Assembly (NCBI RefSeq): GCF_021462225.1
Contig: NC_061806.1
Span: 5,762,734 to 5,826,733 of the forward strand
DNA: 64,000 nt
Direction of reading: 5' to 3'
From: Girardinichthys multiradiatus
Taxonomy: Eukaryota; Chordata; Actinopteri; Cyprinodontiformes; Goodeidae
Shown piece after piece: positions 1 to 21,675 of the stretch (position 1 is its first letter; each line of letters opens with the position of its first letter). Both the position numbers and the translations under genes were made by a program. Under the pieces are notes generated by a model. The model worked only from the letters and a program-made list of their open reading frames with translations, was not told where the DNA came from and did no database searches.

Positions 1-501
1 AGTAGACAGCTTGTCCATCTAGAGCCCACTGATGGCCATTGTTATACTAAAAACCACAACGATGGGGATACCTCTCTCTGTCAGATTGACCATAACCATT
101 GGAAAAGAGAGGGGGTCATACAGGTAGCAGAAATGGAGGGTGTGTTTACACCTAAACCATATCTGAGCTGATTTAGGCTAAACCTGACTCCCCCTTACTC
201 CATCCAACAGGGAGGGAAGAAGATGGAGGTAAAAAAATAAGGAAGATAGCTCAGGATAACCTAAGCCACTCTAACTATAAGCTTTATCAAAAGGAAAGTT
301 TTAAGCCTAGCCTTAAAAGTAGAATGTCTGCCTCACGGACCAGAACTGGGAGCTGGTTCCACAGGAGAGGAGCCTGATAACTAAAGGATCTGCCTCCCAT
401 TCTACTTCGAGAGACTCTAGGAACCACCAGTAAACCTGCAGTCTGAGAACGAAGTGCTCTGTTAGGAACGTATGGAACAATCAGATCTTTGATGTGAGCT
501 A

Positions 502-1423
502 CAGGGATTGGACAATGAAACTGAAACACCTGGTTTTAGACCACAATAATTTATTAGTATGGTGTAGGGCCTCCTTTTGCGGCCAATACAGCGTCAATTC
601 GTCTTGGGAATGACATATACAAGTCCTGCACAGTGGTCAGAGGGATTTTAAGCCATTCTTCTTGCAGGATAGTGGCCAGGTCACTACGTGATACTGGTGG
701 AGGAAAACGTTTCCTGACTCGCTCCTCCAAAACACCCCAAAGTGGCTCAATAATATTTAGATCTGGTGACTGTGCAGGCCATGGGAGATGTTCAACTTCA
801 CTTTCATGTTCATCAAACCAATCTTTCACCAGTCTTGCTGTGTGTATTGGTGCATTGTCATCCTGATACACGGCACCACCTTCAGGATACATTGTTTCAA
901 ACATTGGATGCACTTGGTCCTCAAGAATGGTTCGGTAGTCCTTGGCAGTGACGCGCCCATCTAGCACAAGTATTGGGCCAAGGGAATGCCATGATATGGC
1001 AGCCCAAACCATCACTGATCCACCCCCATGCTTCACTCTGGGCATGCAACATTCTGGGTGGTACGCTTCTTTGGGGCTTCTCCACACCTTGGTTCGTCCT
1101 TCTTGGTGGTATGCTGACATTACCCTGGATACCGTGGCTCTTGATACATCACAAAGACTTGCTGTCTTGGTCACGGATGCACCAGCAAGACGTGCACCAA
1201 CAATTTGTCCTCTTTTGAACTCTGGTATGTCACCCATGATGTTGTGTGCATTTCAATATTTTGAGCAAAACTGTGCTCTTACCCTGCTAATTGAACCTTC
1301 ACACTCTGCTCTTACTGGTGCAATGTGCAATCAATGAAGACTGGCTACCAGGCTGGTCCAATTTAGCCATGAAACCTCCCACACTAAAATGACAGGTGTT
1401 TCAGTTTCATTGTCCAACCCCTG
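502..1423 (-). mobile_element. Tc1-like transposon, internally deleted
   Basis: A 922-bp element bounded by inverted repeats of about 31 bp that begin cagggRttggacaatgaaac. The left copy has one substitution relative to the right. It is flanked by TA at 500-501 and 1424-1425, the hallmark target duplication of Tc1/mariner elements. Removing the element and one TA rebuilds gagcTAgatcat, which is the uninterrupted sequence in the related LINE copy near 51010. It holds one gene, an internally deleted transposase on the minus strand. Partial copies with the same end lie at 14518 and 16786. Confidence 0.93.
554..1237 (-). pseudogene. Tc1-like transposase with internal in-frame deletion
   Basis: An open frame of 227 codons, compared with about 340 for intact fish Tc1 transposases. 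Residues 1-50 are the first helix-turn-helix DNA-binding part. The frame then jumps straight to the later catalytic region (HGGGSVMVWAAISW), which has a second-Asp block (YQDDNAPIHTA) and a Glu block (SPDLNIIEPLW). The second DNA-binding half and the first catalytic Asp block are missing, about 110 residues. Because the junction keeps the frame, the protein looks intact, but a DDE transposase lacking one metal-binding Asp should not cut DNA. The start at 1237 is the conserved MGDIPEFKR N-terminus. A truncated DNA-binding protein could still be made; nothing here shows that it is. Confidence 0.9.
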
Positions 1424-1548
1424 TAGATCATTAAGGGCTTCAAATGTGAGGAGAACTTTAAATTCTATTCTGGATTTAACAGGGAGCCAATGAAGGGAAG
1501 CTAAAGTAGGAGAAATTTGATTTCTCTTTTTAATTTTCATCAGAACTC

Positions 1549-1794
1549 TTATTTACGCTTATCCTTAGCCAGCAGTTTCAGGTAGGATTTGATGTCGCCC
1601 CTTCCGGCCCATGGCCGACATCTGACTATGGTCGCTGAGGTCTCTAGTGCCACGTTTCTGACTATGGAGCTGCCAATTACCAGAGTTGGCTTCTCAGCGG
1701 GTGTGTCGCTGAGCGGGGAAAATCTGTTAGAAACGCAGACCAGTGGGCTGGGATCTAGGACTATGCAATTACTGAAATGAAAAGTCATTTTCAT
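1549..1794 (-). pseudogene. L2-type LINE ORF1 fragment (SGNH/esterase-like)
   Basis: A short open frame of 81 codons contains [14 protein letters not shown] followed by a [16 protein letters not shown] block. ORF1 proteins of fish CR1/L2-clade LINEs often carry an SGNH-type esterase domain, and the GSSIVRNV stretch resembles its first motif. Only the N-terminal piece is present. It abuts the element's 3' end near 1550, which implies a large internal deletion. The family assignment comes from general knowledge of these elements, and the match is short. Confidence 0.5.
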
Positions 1795-1805
1795 TTCAGT
1801 AATTG
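1766..1805. repeat. 18-bp perfect inverted repeat, 4-nt spacer
   Basis: Arms 1766-1783 and 1788-1805 are exact reverse complements around the spacer gtca. The left arm reads caattactgaaatgaaaa. It sits at the 5' side of the ORF1 fragment and could fold into a strong hairpin. Confidence 0.9.
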
Positions 1806-2093
1806 TCTCATTTATTTAGATTCAGTCTTATTCATAGTGCTTCATTTTTAGTTTTCCGACATTTTATTGTTTGCAATCCACTTTCTATGTTTTTTGGGGG
1901 GGGGGGTTGTACATCTGAAGCAACTCAGCAACAACCGAAGAAGACATGTTCCACTTGATGCCGAGGGATGCAGACTTTAGATCACGTTTTGAAACTGAAA
2001 ACGTTATGTGTCAGAAAGTTAAAATGTTCACGCATCAGATCTTTGCAGCTGATATTGTTCATGTTTGAATCAGTCCACACAATGTTTGTCTGA

Positions 2094-12945
<10,852 letters not shown>

Positions 12946-13553
12946 GCATTGACATGCTTGAGGAGTAAATGGGACATTCATCCAAACCAACAGTCTCATG
13001 TTATTCCAACTTTTGCTCTTTCATTGACATAAAAAGGACCATAATGTAAACCTGAGGATATTAGCATAAATGTATTATTTTCACAATATTTTGTAACTTT
13101 ACTTTTAGAAACAAAGTATTTAAACTATGTATTTTAGATTTAGGTACTTAGAAAAACCGCAACAAAGTTTTGACAATTTCTCCTTTTGGATAAAATCAGT
13201 CCTATAGTTGGACAGTGCAGGAAGTGCACAGGACTAATTCAAGTTCACCAGAGTCTAGGTTTTGTTTGTTTTAGGGGGGTTTATCTCTTATGAGCAGCAT
13301 TACCTTTTAATGGATGAAAACGTTTTGTGTTTCAGCTAAATACCCAGAATCTCAACCCTGACAAGTTCAGGATCTTCTTCCTTTCCTCCTCATCCCAACC
13401 ACCTGGTGGCTCCTGTGGTGCTGCTGCAACTTGTCTCTGTTCTGATAAAAATGACATTTTTTCTGTTTTCTTCAGTATATCAGGCACGGTCAAAGAAAAC
13501 TAATTCTGGGTCAATGTATTCATGATTTATTTACTCAAATTGTGTCTTGTTTA
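12946..13553. other. tropomyosin 3' flank, presumed 3' UTR
   Basis: No AATAAA or ATTAAA was found close downstream of the stop, so the transcript end is not defined. No 9d-type alternative terminal exon could be recognised. Nothing else coding is seen. Confidence 0.5.
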
Positions 13554-14084
13554 CAGTTAAGCCCCAAATTATTCACCCGTTGACAGACTTTAAAATTATT
13601 TTTATTTAACCAAAAAGTTTATCTAATTGGACATGAGACAGGCATCTCTCAGAAAAGAATAAAACAATTTTGGAAAAAAGTGTTTTCATTTCAATTTGTT
13701 CTAAAAAATAACATGTAGAAAATTATTTCTACCCCTCTCAATAACTGATGAAAAAATCTTTATTGCCATTACAGTAATCATATTCTTATTTGCTGCTCTG
13801 CTGTTTGAACATTACCACTAGTATTCTGATTACTTATCTTGGCAATGAGCTCAAGGTCTGTGAGGCTGGAAGGCCTCAAAGACTTGGCCTCAAAGACTAG
13901 GCTCCTAATCTTTAATTCCCTCTATAGATTTCCTATCAGATTCAAGTTGGGATTCTGGCTGGGCCGCTTCAAAACATTAATTTTACTTCCAGACAAAAGA
14001 TACAAAATGGTAAAATTAAATTACTAAACTTGAATTTTTTTTAACCAAATTTTTTCAGGGGAATTAATAATTTTGAGCTTAACT
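13554..14084. mobile_element. Non-autonomous Tc1/mariner-type element (MITE-like)
   Basis: Its ends, gttaagccccaaattattca and the complement of aataattttgagcttaac, form imperfect terminal inverted repeats about 530 bp apart. The interior (gggattctggctgggccgc) resembles text found inside fish Tc1-like transposases, but there is no usable frame. Confidence 0.6.
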
Positions 14085-14517
14085 CATCCAGCTATTGTTC
14101 AAATGCATTTACGGTTAATACATACTGCTTTTAGGGAAGTTCATTTAGAGCATTGTCATAGGAAGTAATAGCAGATAACCGCAGTCATTTTTCCCCAACT
14201 GAAAATGAGGTAGATGTATTTTACCTTCAGAAGCTACTAATTTATTTATAAAATAAAGTTCTCAGAGGGTGATCTACAGTTATGGCTAAAGGTTTTGTCA
14301 GTGGCATTGTTTTGTTTTGCAATCTTTGTGGCTTCAGTGTTTTGTTATTGTAAGGTGCTTATTAATTTAATGCAAACAGTTTTAACCGTGTAAGAAGTTT
14401 ACTTTATTACTCACTGTTTACCAAAGACTACTGAAGCTGCAAGATAATCTTGCCACCAAAACAGAGCTCGTCAAACTTCTTGACCGCTATTCACAAAGAG
14501 TCCTAAGATTACAAGTA

Positions 14518-14551
14518 CAGGGGTTGGACAATGAAACTGAAACACCTGGTA
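14518..14551. mobile_element. Solo end of the Tc1 family seen at 502
   Basis: caggggttggacaatgaaac plus tgaaacacctgg follows a TA dinucleotide. The match stops about 34 bp in, and no partner end in opposite orientation lies nearby. Confidence 0.8.
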
Positions 14552-14615
14552 TAATAGCACGGCTAGCATAAAAGTAAAATGAGCGCCAGTAACCCAATGT
14601 GAAGGCCTACCAGCT

Positions 14616-14903
14616 TTATCGGCAGTTATTTCCGGCGGTTATATTGGAAGACTTCTTTCCATGCTGGATCCGTTTCTTCTGCTTGTTAAGCTCTCCAACA
14701 GCAGAAATGATGTCCTTGTCTATGTCTGACGCAGTGCTAGTACTGGCTGCAGGCCTGTCATTTTGCTCCTTGCCATTAGTGGAATGAACGTCACCCAATT
14801 TGTGCTTAGCAGCTACTGGGAACAACGGTGTGATACGACGGCGTTTATACCCACCCTTCGAAGCTGACATGATTTTAGAAAGCTTTATCGTTAGCGGTCG
14901 CAC
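14616..14903 (-). CDS. Hypothetical small basic protein
   Basis: An open frame of 95 codons. An internal Met (about 14870) starts MSASKGGYKRRRITPLFPVA, a strongly basic segment, followed by a Ser/Thr/Ala-rich stretch and a C-terminal Lys-rich region (NKQKKRIQHGKK). It has no membrane segment or signal peptide. I do not recognise a family. A LINE ORF1 head or an exon relic are possible, since it lies among transposon pieces directly beside a Tc1 end. There is no splice or poly(A) support, so it may be fortuitous. Confidence 0.25.
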   Translation of the reverse strand: MRPLTIKLSKIMSASKGGYKRRRITPLFPVAAKHKLGDVHSTNGKEQNDRPAASTSTASDIDKDIISAVGELNKQKKRIQHGKKSSNITAGNNCR

Positions 14904-14909
14904 AGGGTC

Positions 14910-16780
14910 ATAGGGTGAAAGGAAGCGGAAACAGACTCATTGCATGTGCTATGGCTGACATAAAACCACACGGAGGGAGCCCAGATGTCAGTCAAAGGGC
15001 CGCTACACTGAAATGCTATATTCATAGCAGGAAGATGAAAATCAGCTGAATAAGTATTTGCTGTATTGTATATGATTATGTCAGCAGTCTAAGCCTAAAT
15101 GGTCATCTACAACACTCCCCGTCTGTGGAGAAGTTATCTTGCGTGCTGCTATCTCCTCTCTAGCTTTTGATCACAGCAGGTACCGGAGCTGCTCACATTC
15201 CAGGCTGGTGCTGAAAGCAGAGGGAAAGAAGTATTGATCCGCTGTTTGTTCCCACCGTAATCCCAGGATCAAATCTACCTTTCAACACTCTCTTATCCTC
15301 CACCAGCAGGCTCTGCTCCTCTGTTCACTTCGGTTTTCTCCACCTTTTTTTCTGTTTTGGTTTGGTCATTTTACCAAACTAAACCTCATTATACAAGAAG
15401 ATCACAGTAAAATGCAGAGTTTCAATATTAATATGAAATTAATTAATGTGTAATAGATGCAGTATGAAAACGACCAGCATGGTGAGTAAACATAAGCAAA
15501 TCAAAATAAGAATGGGCATGTAAATAAGCTACGTTTAAACATTTTGATGCTGTGTGACTATTTAATTTTGCTAAGTCATTGTCATGATTTAAACATTTCT
15601 GAAACCAATGTAAATTCTATCATCGGTTCATTTCACTCCATTGATTACTAGGAGCGCATTTGTTTGTTTTATTTTGTTTTGTTTGTTTTTTGCGACAACC
15701 AATCCCAGCTCTAATGCTAGGTTTATACTTGACGCGTTGAACAGAGTGCGAGGGTGTGCGCTCCAGCAGTGACGTAATCCTGCCATCCCCGCCGCAGCAC
15801 GAGGGCATGCGCGTCGGGCTCCATTCAGAATGAATGAACATTAAGTTCAAAAATTTCACGCACAAATAAGTCACTTCTTCATGGACAGAAGGATGAGAAT
15901 TACATAACAGAAAAACAATAAAGAAAAAAGGCAAGAGAAATATGATTAACTAAGTAAGACAGTATGCATCAACAAGTTTTTTTATAGCTTTTTTATTGTT
16001 AAGAGTCTGAAATTTTAACTAGGTACAGTTTTAGATCCTTTACCGAAAGGTCAGAAAGCTTCTACCTTTTCATTGTTTTACTCTTATGAATTTGAAACTT
16101 TGCAAGAAACAACCACTTCGAAAGAAATGTTTTTGATAGAGCACACAGCCATTTCTGGTTTTACAAGAAGCGCTTCTTCTCTCTTCTACTACATTTCCAC
16201 TGGTTATCTAGCATACTGCCCCTTGTGTTTTCTGAGAATACTGCAGCAACGTCAGCTACCTCAAGTATAAACGTCCACAGTGTGTGTTCTGTGGGATACC
16301 CCGAAGTGCGACTATAACTGACCCTTTAGAAGACGGCGTCACACCTAGCAACAGGGTCAACCAAGCCTCCACACTAAGATAGGAATTTCTGTCATCTACT
16401 CGCTCAGAGTCGTTCTAACAGAATCACTCTTAAGCTTTGCCAGAATTTTTAGGCTATGTTAGGAGCTCTCTGAGATGACTGAGAATCTTTGTGAATACTG
16501 GCCCTGGTGTGAGCACATCGGCACCCACAGAGAGGCGGAGACTGCCTTGGCAGCAAGAAGCCACTTTTATCGAAGACAACCAGCAACAGACTGAAATTCT
16601 ACAGAAAGAGCAAGGATTGACAGCAGAACGTTGGTGCAATGTTGTTTTCCGTCGTAAATTCTTTTGCTCAACTTTAGTTGCATTTTATCCAGAGACAAAC
16701 AAATAAAAGGTTTTGAGCTGTGCCAGCAATAATGCATCTAAATACAATCCAAAGAAGTAGGTCTACTCACACATCTGCCC
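14910..16780. other. Gene-free stretch with old DNA-transposon-like text
   Basis: No exon was recognised. Around 15715-15825 the sequence atacttgacgcgttgaac with GC-rich neighbours looks like a DNA-transposon end of hAT or Harbinger type, but no second end was matched. The rest is unassigned. Confidence 0.4.
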
Positions 16781-16785
16781 AAATA

Positions 16786-16912
16786 CAGGGGTTGGACAAT
16801 GAAACTGAAACACCTGGTTTTAGACCACAAGAATTTATTAGTATGGTGTAGGGCCTTCTTTTGCGGCCAATACAGCGTCAATTTGTCTTGGGAATGACAT
16901 ATACAATAGTCC
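16786..16912 (-). mobile_element. Truncated Tc1 copy, 3' end only
   Basis: Begins after TA with the same inverted-repeat end and continues nearly identically to 502-630, including the complement of the transposase C-terminus (ggccttcttttgcggccaat). It breaks off at about 16910. Confidence 0.85.
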
Positions 16913-17050
16913 ACATAGAGTGAAATATTTCAAGCCTTCATTTCTTGCAGTTTTTCATAATTATGGTTTACAGAGAATGACAATCTAAAATTCAGCATTT
17001 TAGGAAATTATATTACACAAGATTATTAAAAAAAGATATGTTAAACAGAA

Positions 17051-18151
17051 ATGTATGACATCACCGACCCCCTCCTGGACCCCCTGCAGTTTGCCTACAG
17101 AGCCAACAGGTCTGTAGATGATGCAGTCAACCTAGCCCTTCACTTCATCCTCCGGCACCTGGACTCCACAGGAACCTACGCCAGGATCCTGTTTGTGGAT
17201 TTCAGCTCTGCCTTCAACACCATCGTCCCAGCTCTGCTCCAGGAGAAGCTCTCCCAGCTGAGTGTGCCCGACTCCACCTGCAGGTGGATCACTGACTTCC
17301 TGTCTGACAGGAAGCAGCGCGTGAGGCTGGGGAAGCATGTCTCTGACTCCCTGACCATCAGCACCGGTTCCCCCCAAGGCTGTGTTCTCTCTCCTCTGCT
17401 CTTCTCCCTGTACACCAACAGCTGCACCTCCAGTCACCAGTCTGTCAAGCTTCTGAAGTTTGCGGACGACACCACCCTGATCGGACTCATCTCTGATGGT
17501 GACGAGTCCGCGTACAGATGGGAAGTGGACCATCTGTTGGACTGGTGCAGCCAGAACAGCCTTGAGCTCAACGCTCTAAAGACAGTGGAGATGGTTGTGA
17601 ACTTCAGGCAGAACCCAGCCCCACCTGCCCCCATCACCCTCTGTGACTCCACAATTGACACTGTGGAATCTTTCCGCTTCCTGGGAACCATCATCTCCCA
17701 GGATCTCAAGTGGGAGCCAAACATCAGCTCCCTCATCAAGAAAGCCCAGCAGAGGATGTTCTTCCTGCGGCAGCTGAAGAAATTCAACCTGCCAAAGACT
17801 ATGATGGTGCACTTCTACACAGCCATCATTGAGTCCATCCTCACCTCCTCCATCACCATCTGGTACGCCGCTGCTACAGCCAAGGATAAGGGCAGGCTGC
17901 AGCGTGTCATTCGGTCTGCTGAGAAGGTGATTGGCTGCAGTCTACTGTCGCTCCAGGAACTGTACACCTCCAGGACCCTGAAGCGGGCAGGGAAGATTCT
18001 GGCTGATCCCTCCCACCCCGGTCACAGACTCTTTGAGACTCTCCCCTCTGGCAGGAGGCTGCGGTCCATCCGGACCAAAACCTCACGCCACAAGAACAGT
18101 TTTTTCCCATCTGCCACCAGCCTGGTTAACAAAGCCCGGAAACCACACTGA
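17051..18151 (+). pseudogene. Rex1-type reverse transcriptase, N-terminally truncated
   Basis: 366 uninterrupted codons. The RT motifs run in order: [13 protein letters not shown] (first catalytic Asp), [18 protein letters not shown], and [10 protein letters not shown] (catalytic FADD), then the thumb and a C-terminal region ending in KARKPH. The endonuclease and the first RT motifs are missing, and the Met at 17051 comes from flanking DNA. The absence of stops or shifts over 1.1 kb suggests a young insertion. It cannot retrotranspose on its own. Confidence 0.88.
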
Positions 18152-18447
18152 CACTCTCCCTTTCCCCCACACCCCCCCTTTTTTTGCTGACAGGACACTT
18201 GTAACCTGTAACTATGCGTTACATTAACGCTCAGCTTGGACTCTCTTATACTGGACTCATCTTATACTGCTCTATATTTACTCTCACTCACTTAAAACTG
18301 TGCACTTATATTTATATTATATTGTAGATATGTTTGTACTGTTTAACTTGTACTGTATTGCACCGACTACGCCAAAACAAATTCCTTGTATGTCCAAAAA
18401 CGTACTTGGCAATAAAGCTTTTCTGATTCTGATTCTGATTCTGATGT
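17057..18447 (+). mobile_element. Rex1-type LINE, 5'-truncated
   Basis: RT-coding sequence followed by a 3' UTR ending in aaagcttttctgattctgat, with an (ATTCTG)n tail typical of fish Rex1/Babar elements. It begins abruptly near 17057 inside the RT domain, so it is a standard 5'-truncated insertion. A second, tail-only copy lies at 19541-19625. Confidence 0.85.
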
Positions 18448-19520
18448 TAACTTCTACCCATTCAATACTTAGTTGGGCTTCCTCCTGCATGAATTACTGC
18501 ATCATTGCGGCATGGCGACAATCAGCCGGTGGTTTTGGAAGCCCAGGTTGCTTTGATAGCAGCCTTCACGTCATCTGCATTGTTGGTTCTGGGGTCTCTC
18601 ATGTTTCTCTTGATAATACTCCATAACTTCTCTATGGGGTTTAGATCAGGGCAGTATGCTGGACCAGTTTTTGGTACCTTTGGCAGTGTGGGCCGGTACC
18701 ATTGTCCTGCTGGAAAATAAAATCAGCATGTCCATAAAGCTTTTCAGCAAAAGGAAGCATGCAGTGCCCAGAAAACACAATGGAACAGCACCAGCAGATC
18801 ACATGGAACCCCAAATCATCTCTGACTGCAGAAATGTCACACTGGACTTTAAGCAACATGGATTCTGTATCACTCCACTCTTCCTCCAGACTCTGGGACC
18901 CTAATTACCAAATTAAATGCAAACTTTACTTATCTGAAGGAGGACTTTGGACCACCAAGCAACAGTCCAGTTCTTTTTCTCTGTAGCCCAAATAAGACAC
19001 CTTTGGCGCCTCTGGTTCAGAAGTGCATTGATACAAGGAATGCAACATTTATAGTCCATGTGTAGGATTCGTCTGTGGGTTGGGGCTCTTGATATGCTGA
19101 CTCCAGCCCCAGTCCACTCCTTAAAAAGCTTCCCCAAGTCCTCAAATGGGTTTTTCTTAAGAATCCTCTAAAGGCTTTGGTTGTTCCTGTTGCTGGTGAA
19201 GTCTATTCCAACCCCACTTTTTCCTCACACTCAACTTTCTAGGAATTTGTGGGGATACAGCACGCTGAACAACCAGCTTCTTTAGCAATGATTTTTTTAA
19301 GGCTTACCTTCATTGTGGAGGAAGTCAGTGACATCTGTCTAGTCAGCAGTCTTCCCTATGATTGTGTACCTATTGACCCAGTGGTTTAGGAAACATTTGC
19401 AGGTGTTTTCAGTTACTTTCCTGATCACGGTGGGACACCCTAATCTTCCAGTATTTAACTTTTTCACAATATTTATAATTTTCTGAGATCGTCAGCCATA
19501 ACAATATTAAAGGCTTGAAA
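18448..19520 (-). mobile_element. Decayed Tc1-like transposon
   Basis: Reading the minus strand gives broken Tc1 transposase blocks. These are a DNA-binding tail near 19137 (GVSISRAPTHRRIL), a block with RCLIWATEKKNWTVAWWSKV (18913-19050), and KLYGHADFIFQQDNG near the second Asp (18700-18800). Stops and shifts separate them. It is a different lineage from the element at 502. Confidence 0.75.
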
Positions 19521-19540
19521 TATGTCACTCTGTGTAAACA

Positions 19541-19625
19541 CAGACTACGCCAAAACAAATTCCTTGTATGTCCAAAAACGTACTTGGCAATAAAGCTTTT
19601 CTGATTCTGATTCTGATTCTGATTC
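19541..19625 (+). mobile_element. Rex1 3' tail, about 85 bp
   Basis: Near-identical to the last 85 bp of the Rex1 copy at 17057, ending in (ATTCTG)n. It is an extreme 5' truncation. Confidence 0.85.
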
Positions 19626-20289
19626 TAAAACTATAAAGAATCTTTAATATATGAGTTTTACTTTCTAAAATAAGTGACAAAATATAATAAATGTTTTCAT
19701 GGTATTCCATTCAGTTTGATAACAGCATTGAAACATGCTTTACACTAAAAAATATTTTCTCACTTGCCTCAACACACAAACTAATAACATCAAATGCTTA
19801 ATACTAAGGCATTGACCAACCTTCTGCAGCTCTGGGAAGGCTTTCTGCAAGGCTGACATTCTCTGCTCCAGTTAATCCAAAGGTGCATCCCATTGATGTA
19901 TATGCAAAAGGCTGATCATTTGGGGAGCTTACAGATTTACTGATAAAAGATCATATTGCGTGAGGAGGGGAGAACTAGACTGCTCAGAAAGTCTGACTTA
20001 CATTGAGCAAAGCTATTGATATTTGCAGAGTTAATAAAACTATACAGTCATCTGACATTCCTACAAGAGGAAAATGATATGGCACTAAATAGCCTTAGCA
20101 GTAAAGTAAGCTAAATGAAAAGCCCAAAGAAGACAATGTTTGAAAAAAAGGGACTGTAGTAAATGCAGATACAAGCATGAGCCTCGTAGATGTCCTGCCT
20201 ATGTTCAAAAGTGCAAAGTGTGCTCACGAAATGTGTCAAACGTACAAACAAAGTGAAGGCTTCTACAAAAGGTAAAGTTGTGTCAACTA

Positions 20290-20732
20290 AATAGCAAAAA
20301 ATGTTTGTTGGTGTCTCGCCTGCTGGTGAGCCATGACCGTCACATCTGAACCTCATCCCCCTGATCTGCAGCAGCTGCTATATAAGGATGGCTCCTCCTC
20401 CTGCAGATTGTCCTGTAACCCTATGTGGTAACACCTTCAGGCCATTCATTTAACTTCAAGTCAAGTCTGACTAGATAGCTTACCTGTGTGCTTTCTCCCT
20501 CGTCCAGTTATTCTGCCTGCCTGATCTGCACCAGTCTCAATCTGAACCCAACAGCCCCCAACCCGGCTGATTTGGATTTCCTGGCTTTGACCTTCCACCT
20601 GTCTGACCCTGAGAACTTGAACCTTCCTGCCTGTTACTTTGGATTACTCGGACCTGACCATCGCCTGTCTGACCAAGAGAGACTTATCAATAAAGTTAAA
20701 TTGTCTGTGCTTATTGGTTGGTCTGAGTGACA
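20290..20732 (+). mobile_element. Probable LTR of a Gypsy-type element
   Basis: Contains a TATA box (tatataag, 20379-20386) and a poly(A) signal (aataaa, 20689-20694) about 310 bp apart, and ends in gagtgaca. It lies directly upstream of the Gypsy pol relic in the same orientation. The exact borders are inferred. Confidence 0.5.
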
Positions 20733-20812
20733 GTTGGAGCTCTTTAGTACAAGATTAATTGAAATGAACTGTTCTGCCTATTTCAACATTAATTAAAATA
20801 ATCCAAAATAAT

Positions 20813-21675
20813 TTGCCTTTGCAGAAGTCCAGCTTTAATTTACAGACATATTTTTACCACAAGATGGTGCCATTGGGCACGGTAAAGCTGAAATGTCAGC
20901 ACAAAAGCAAAGTACATAAGTTGGCATTACAGTTAATAGAAGCTAACTTACAGGTGTCATGGAGGGAGATTCATGTTAACAGATGGAACCGATAAAGAGA
21001 ATCTACAAAATGGATGCTGAAGAAGAAACAGATTTCCTGAAAAAGTACCAATGTGAGTTTGAGGGTTTTGGGAAACATCACATTTAGATTGATCCAGCAG
21101 TTACCCCAGTAGTACATCCACCCAGGAACGTAACCTTAACGCTCAAAAGCCTAAATCAAACCTGAGTTGGAAAGAATGGAGGTACTTGGTGTGGCTGAAA
21201 AACAAACAGAGCCTACTGACTGGGTTAAGAGTATGGTTTCAGTACAAAACACAAACAAAAAGATAAGAATTTGCATCGATTCCCCGGACCTTTACAAAGC
21301 CACTTCCCACTTCAAACAGTGGAAGAAGTCATGGCAGAGATGCCAAATGCAAATATCTTTTCAGTACTGGACCTAAACCATGGATTTTGGCAAATTCAAC
21401 TAGATGAGGAGTGTTCTATGTTGTACACATTTAACACACCCTTTGAAAGATACAAATTCCAAAAGCTTACTGTTGGAATTTTATCAGCACCTGAAGTGTT
21501 TTTGAAATGCATTGCTCAGAGACTTGAGGATCTCAACGGAGTCATGAATGTCATGGATGATATTCTGGTATGTGGCCAACACAGAAAACAACATTACAAA
21601 AGGTTGAGACAGTTCTTAGATGCAACGGAACGATATGATGAGCTACAAAAAGCCAAAAAGTTGTTCAGAATGTAA
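20813..21675 (+). pseudogene. Ty3/Gypsy pol relic
   Basis: The clear part (21271-21675) has the RT blocks FSVLDLNHGFWQIQL and NVMDDILV, where YxDD has become VMDD. The upstream 20813-21270 part is out of frame and very degraded. There is no RNase H, integrase or second LTR. It belongs to an older lineage than the Gypsy element at 57.5 kb. Confidence 0.75.

Larger units (their letters stand above)
1..1556 (-). mobile_element. L2-type LINE remnant, 3' part, split by a Tc1 element
   Basis: The stretch reads as the 3' end and 3' untranslated region of a CR1/L2-clade LINE on the minus strand. Positions 263-500 and 1426-1545 match, with scattered substitutions, the second copy at 50764-51130. The block is interrupted only by the Tc1 element at 502-1423. 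The element appears to run off the left edge of the window. It lies in the intron preceding tropomyosin exon 3. No intact reverse transcriptase remains; near 1545 the 3' end abuts an ORF1-like piece, so the middle of the element has been deleted. Clade assignment rests on resemblance to the RT-bearing copy at 51 kb. Confidence 0.75.

Noticed and set aside
13321..13420. tttcag acceptor-like site tested as an alternative last tropomyosin exon (9d type)
   Set aside because: Translation does not resemble any tropomyosin C-terminus.
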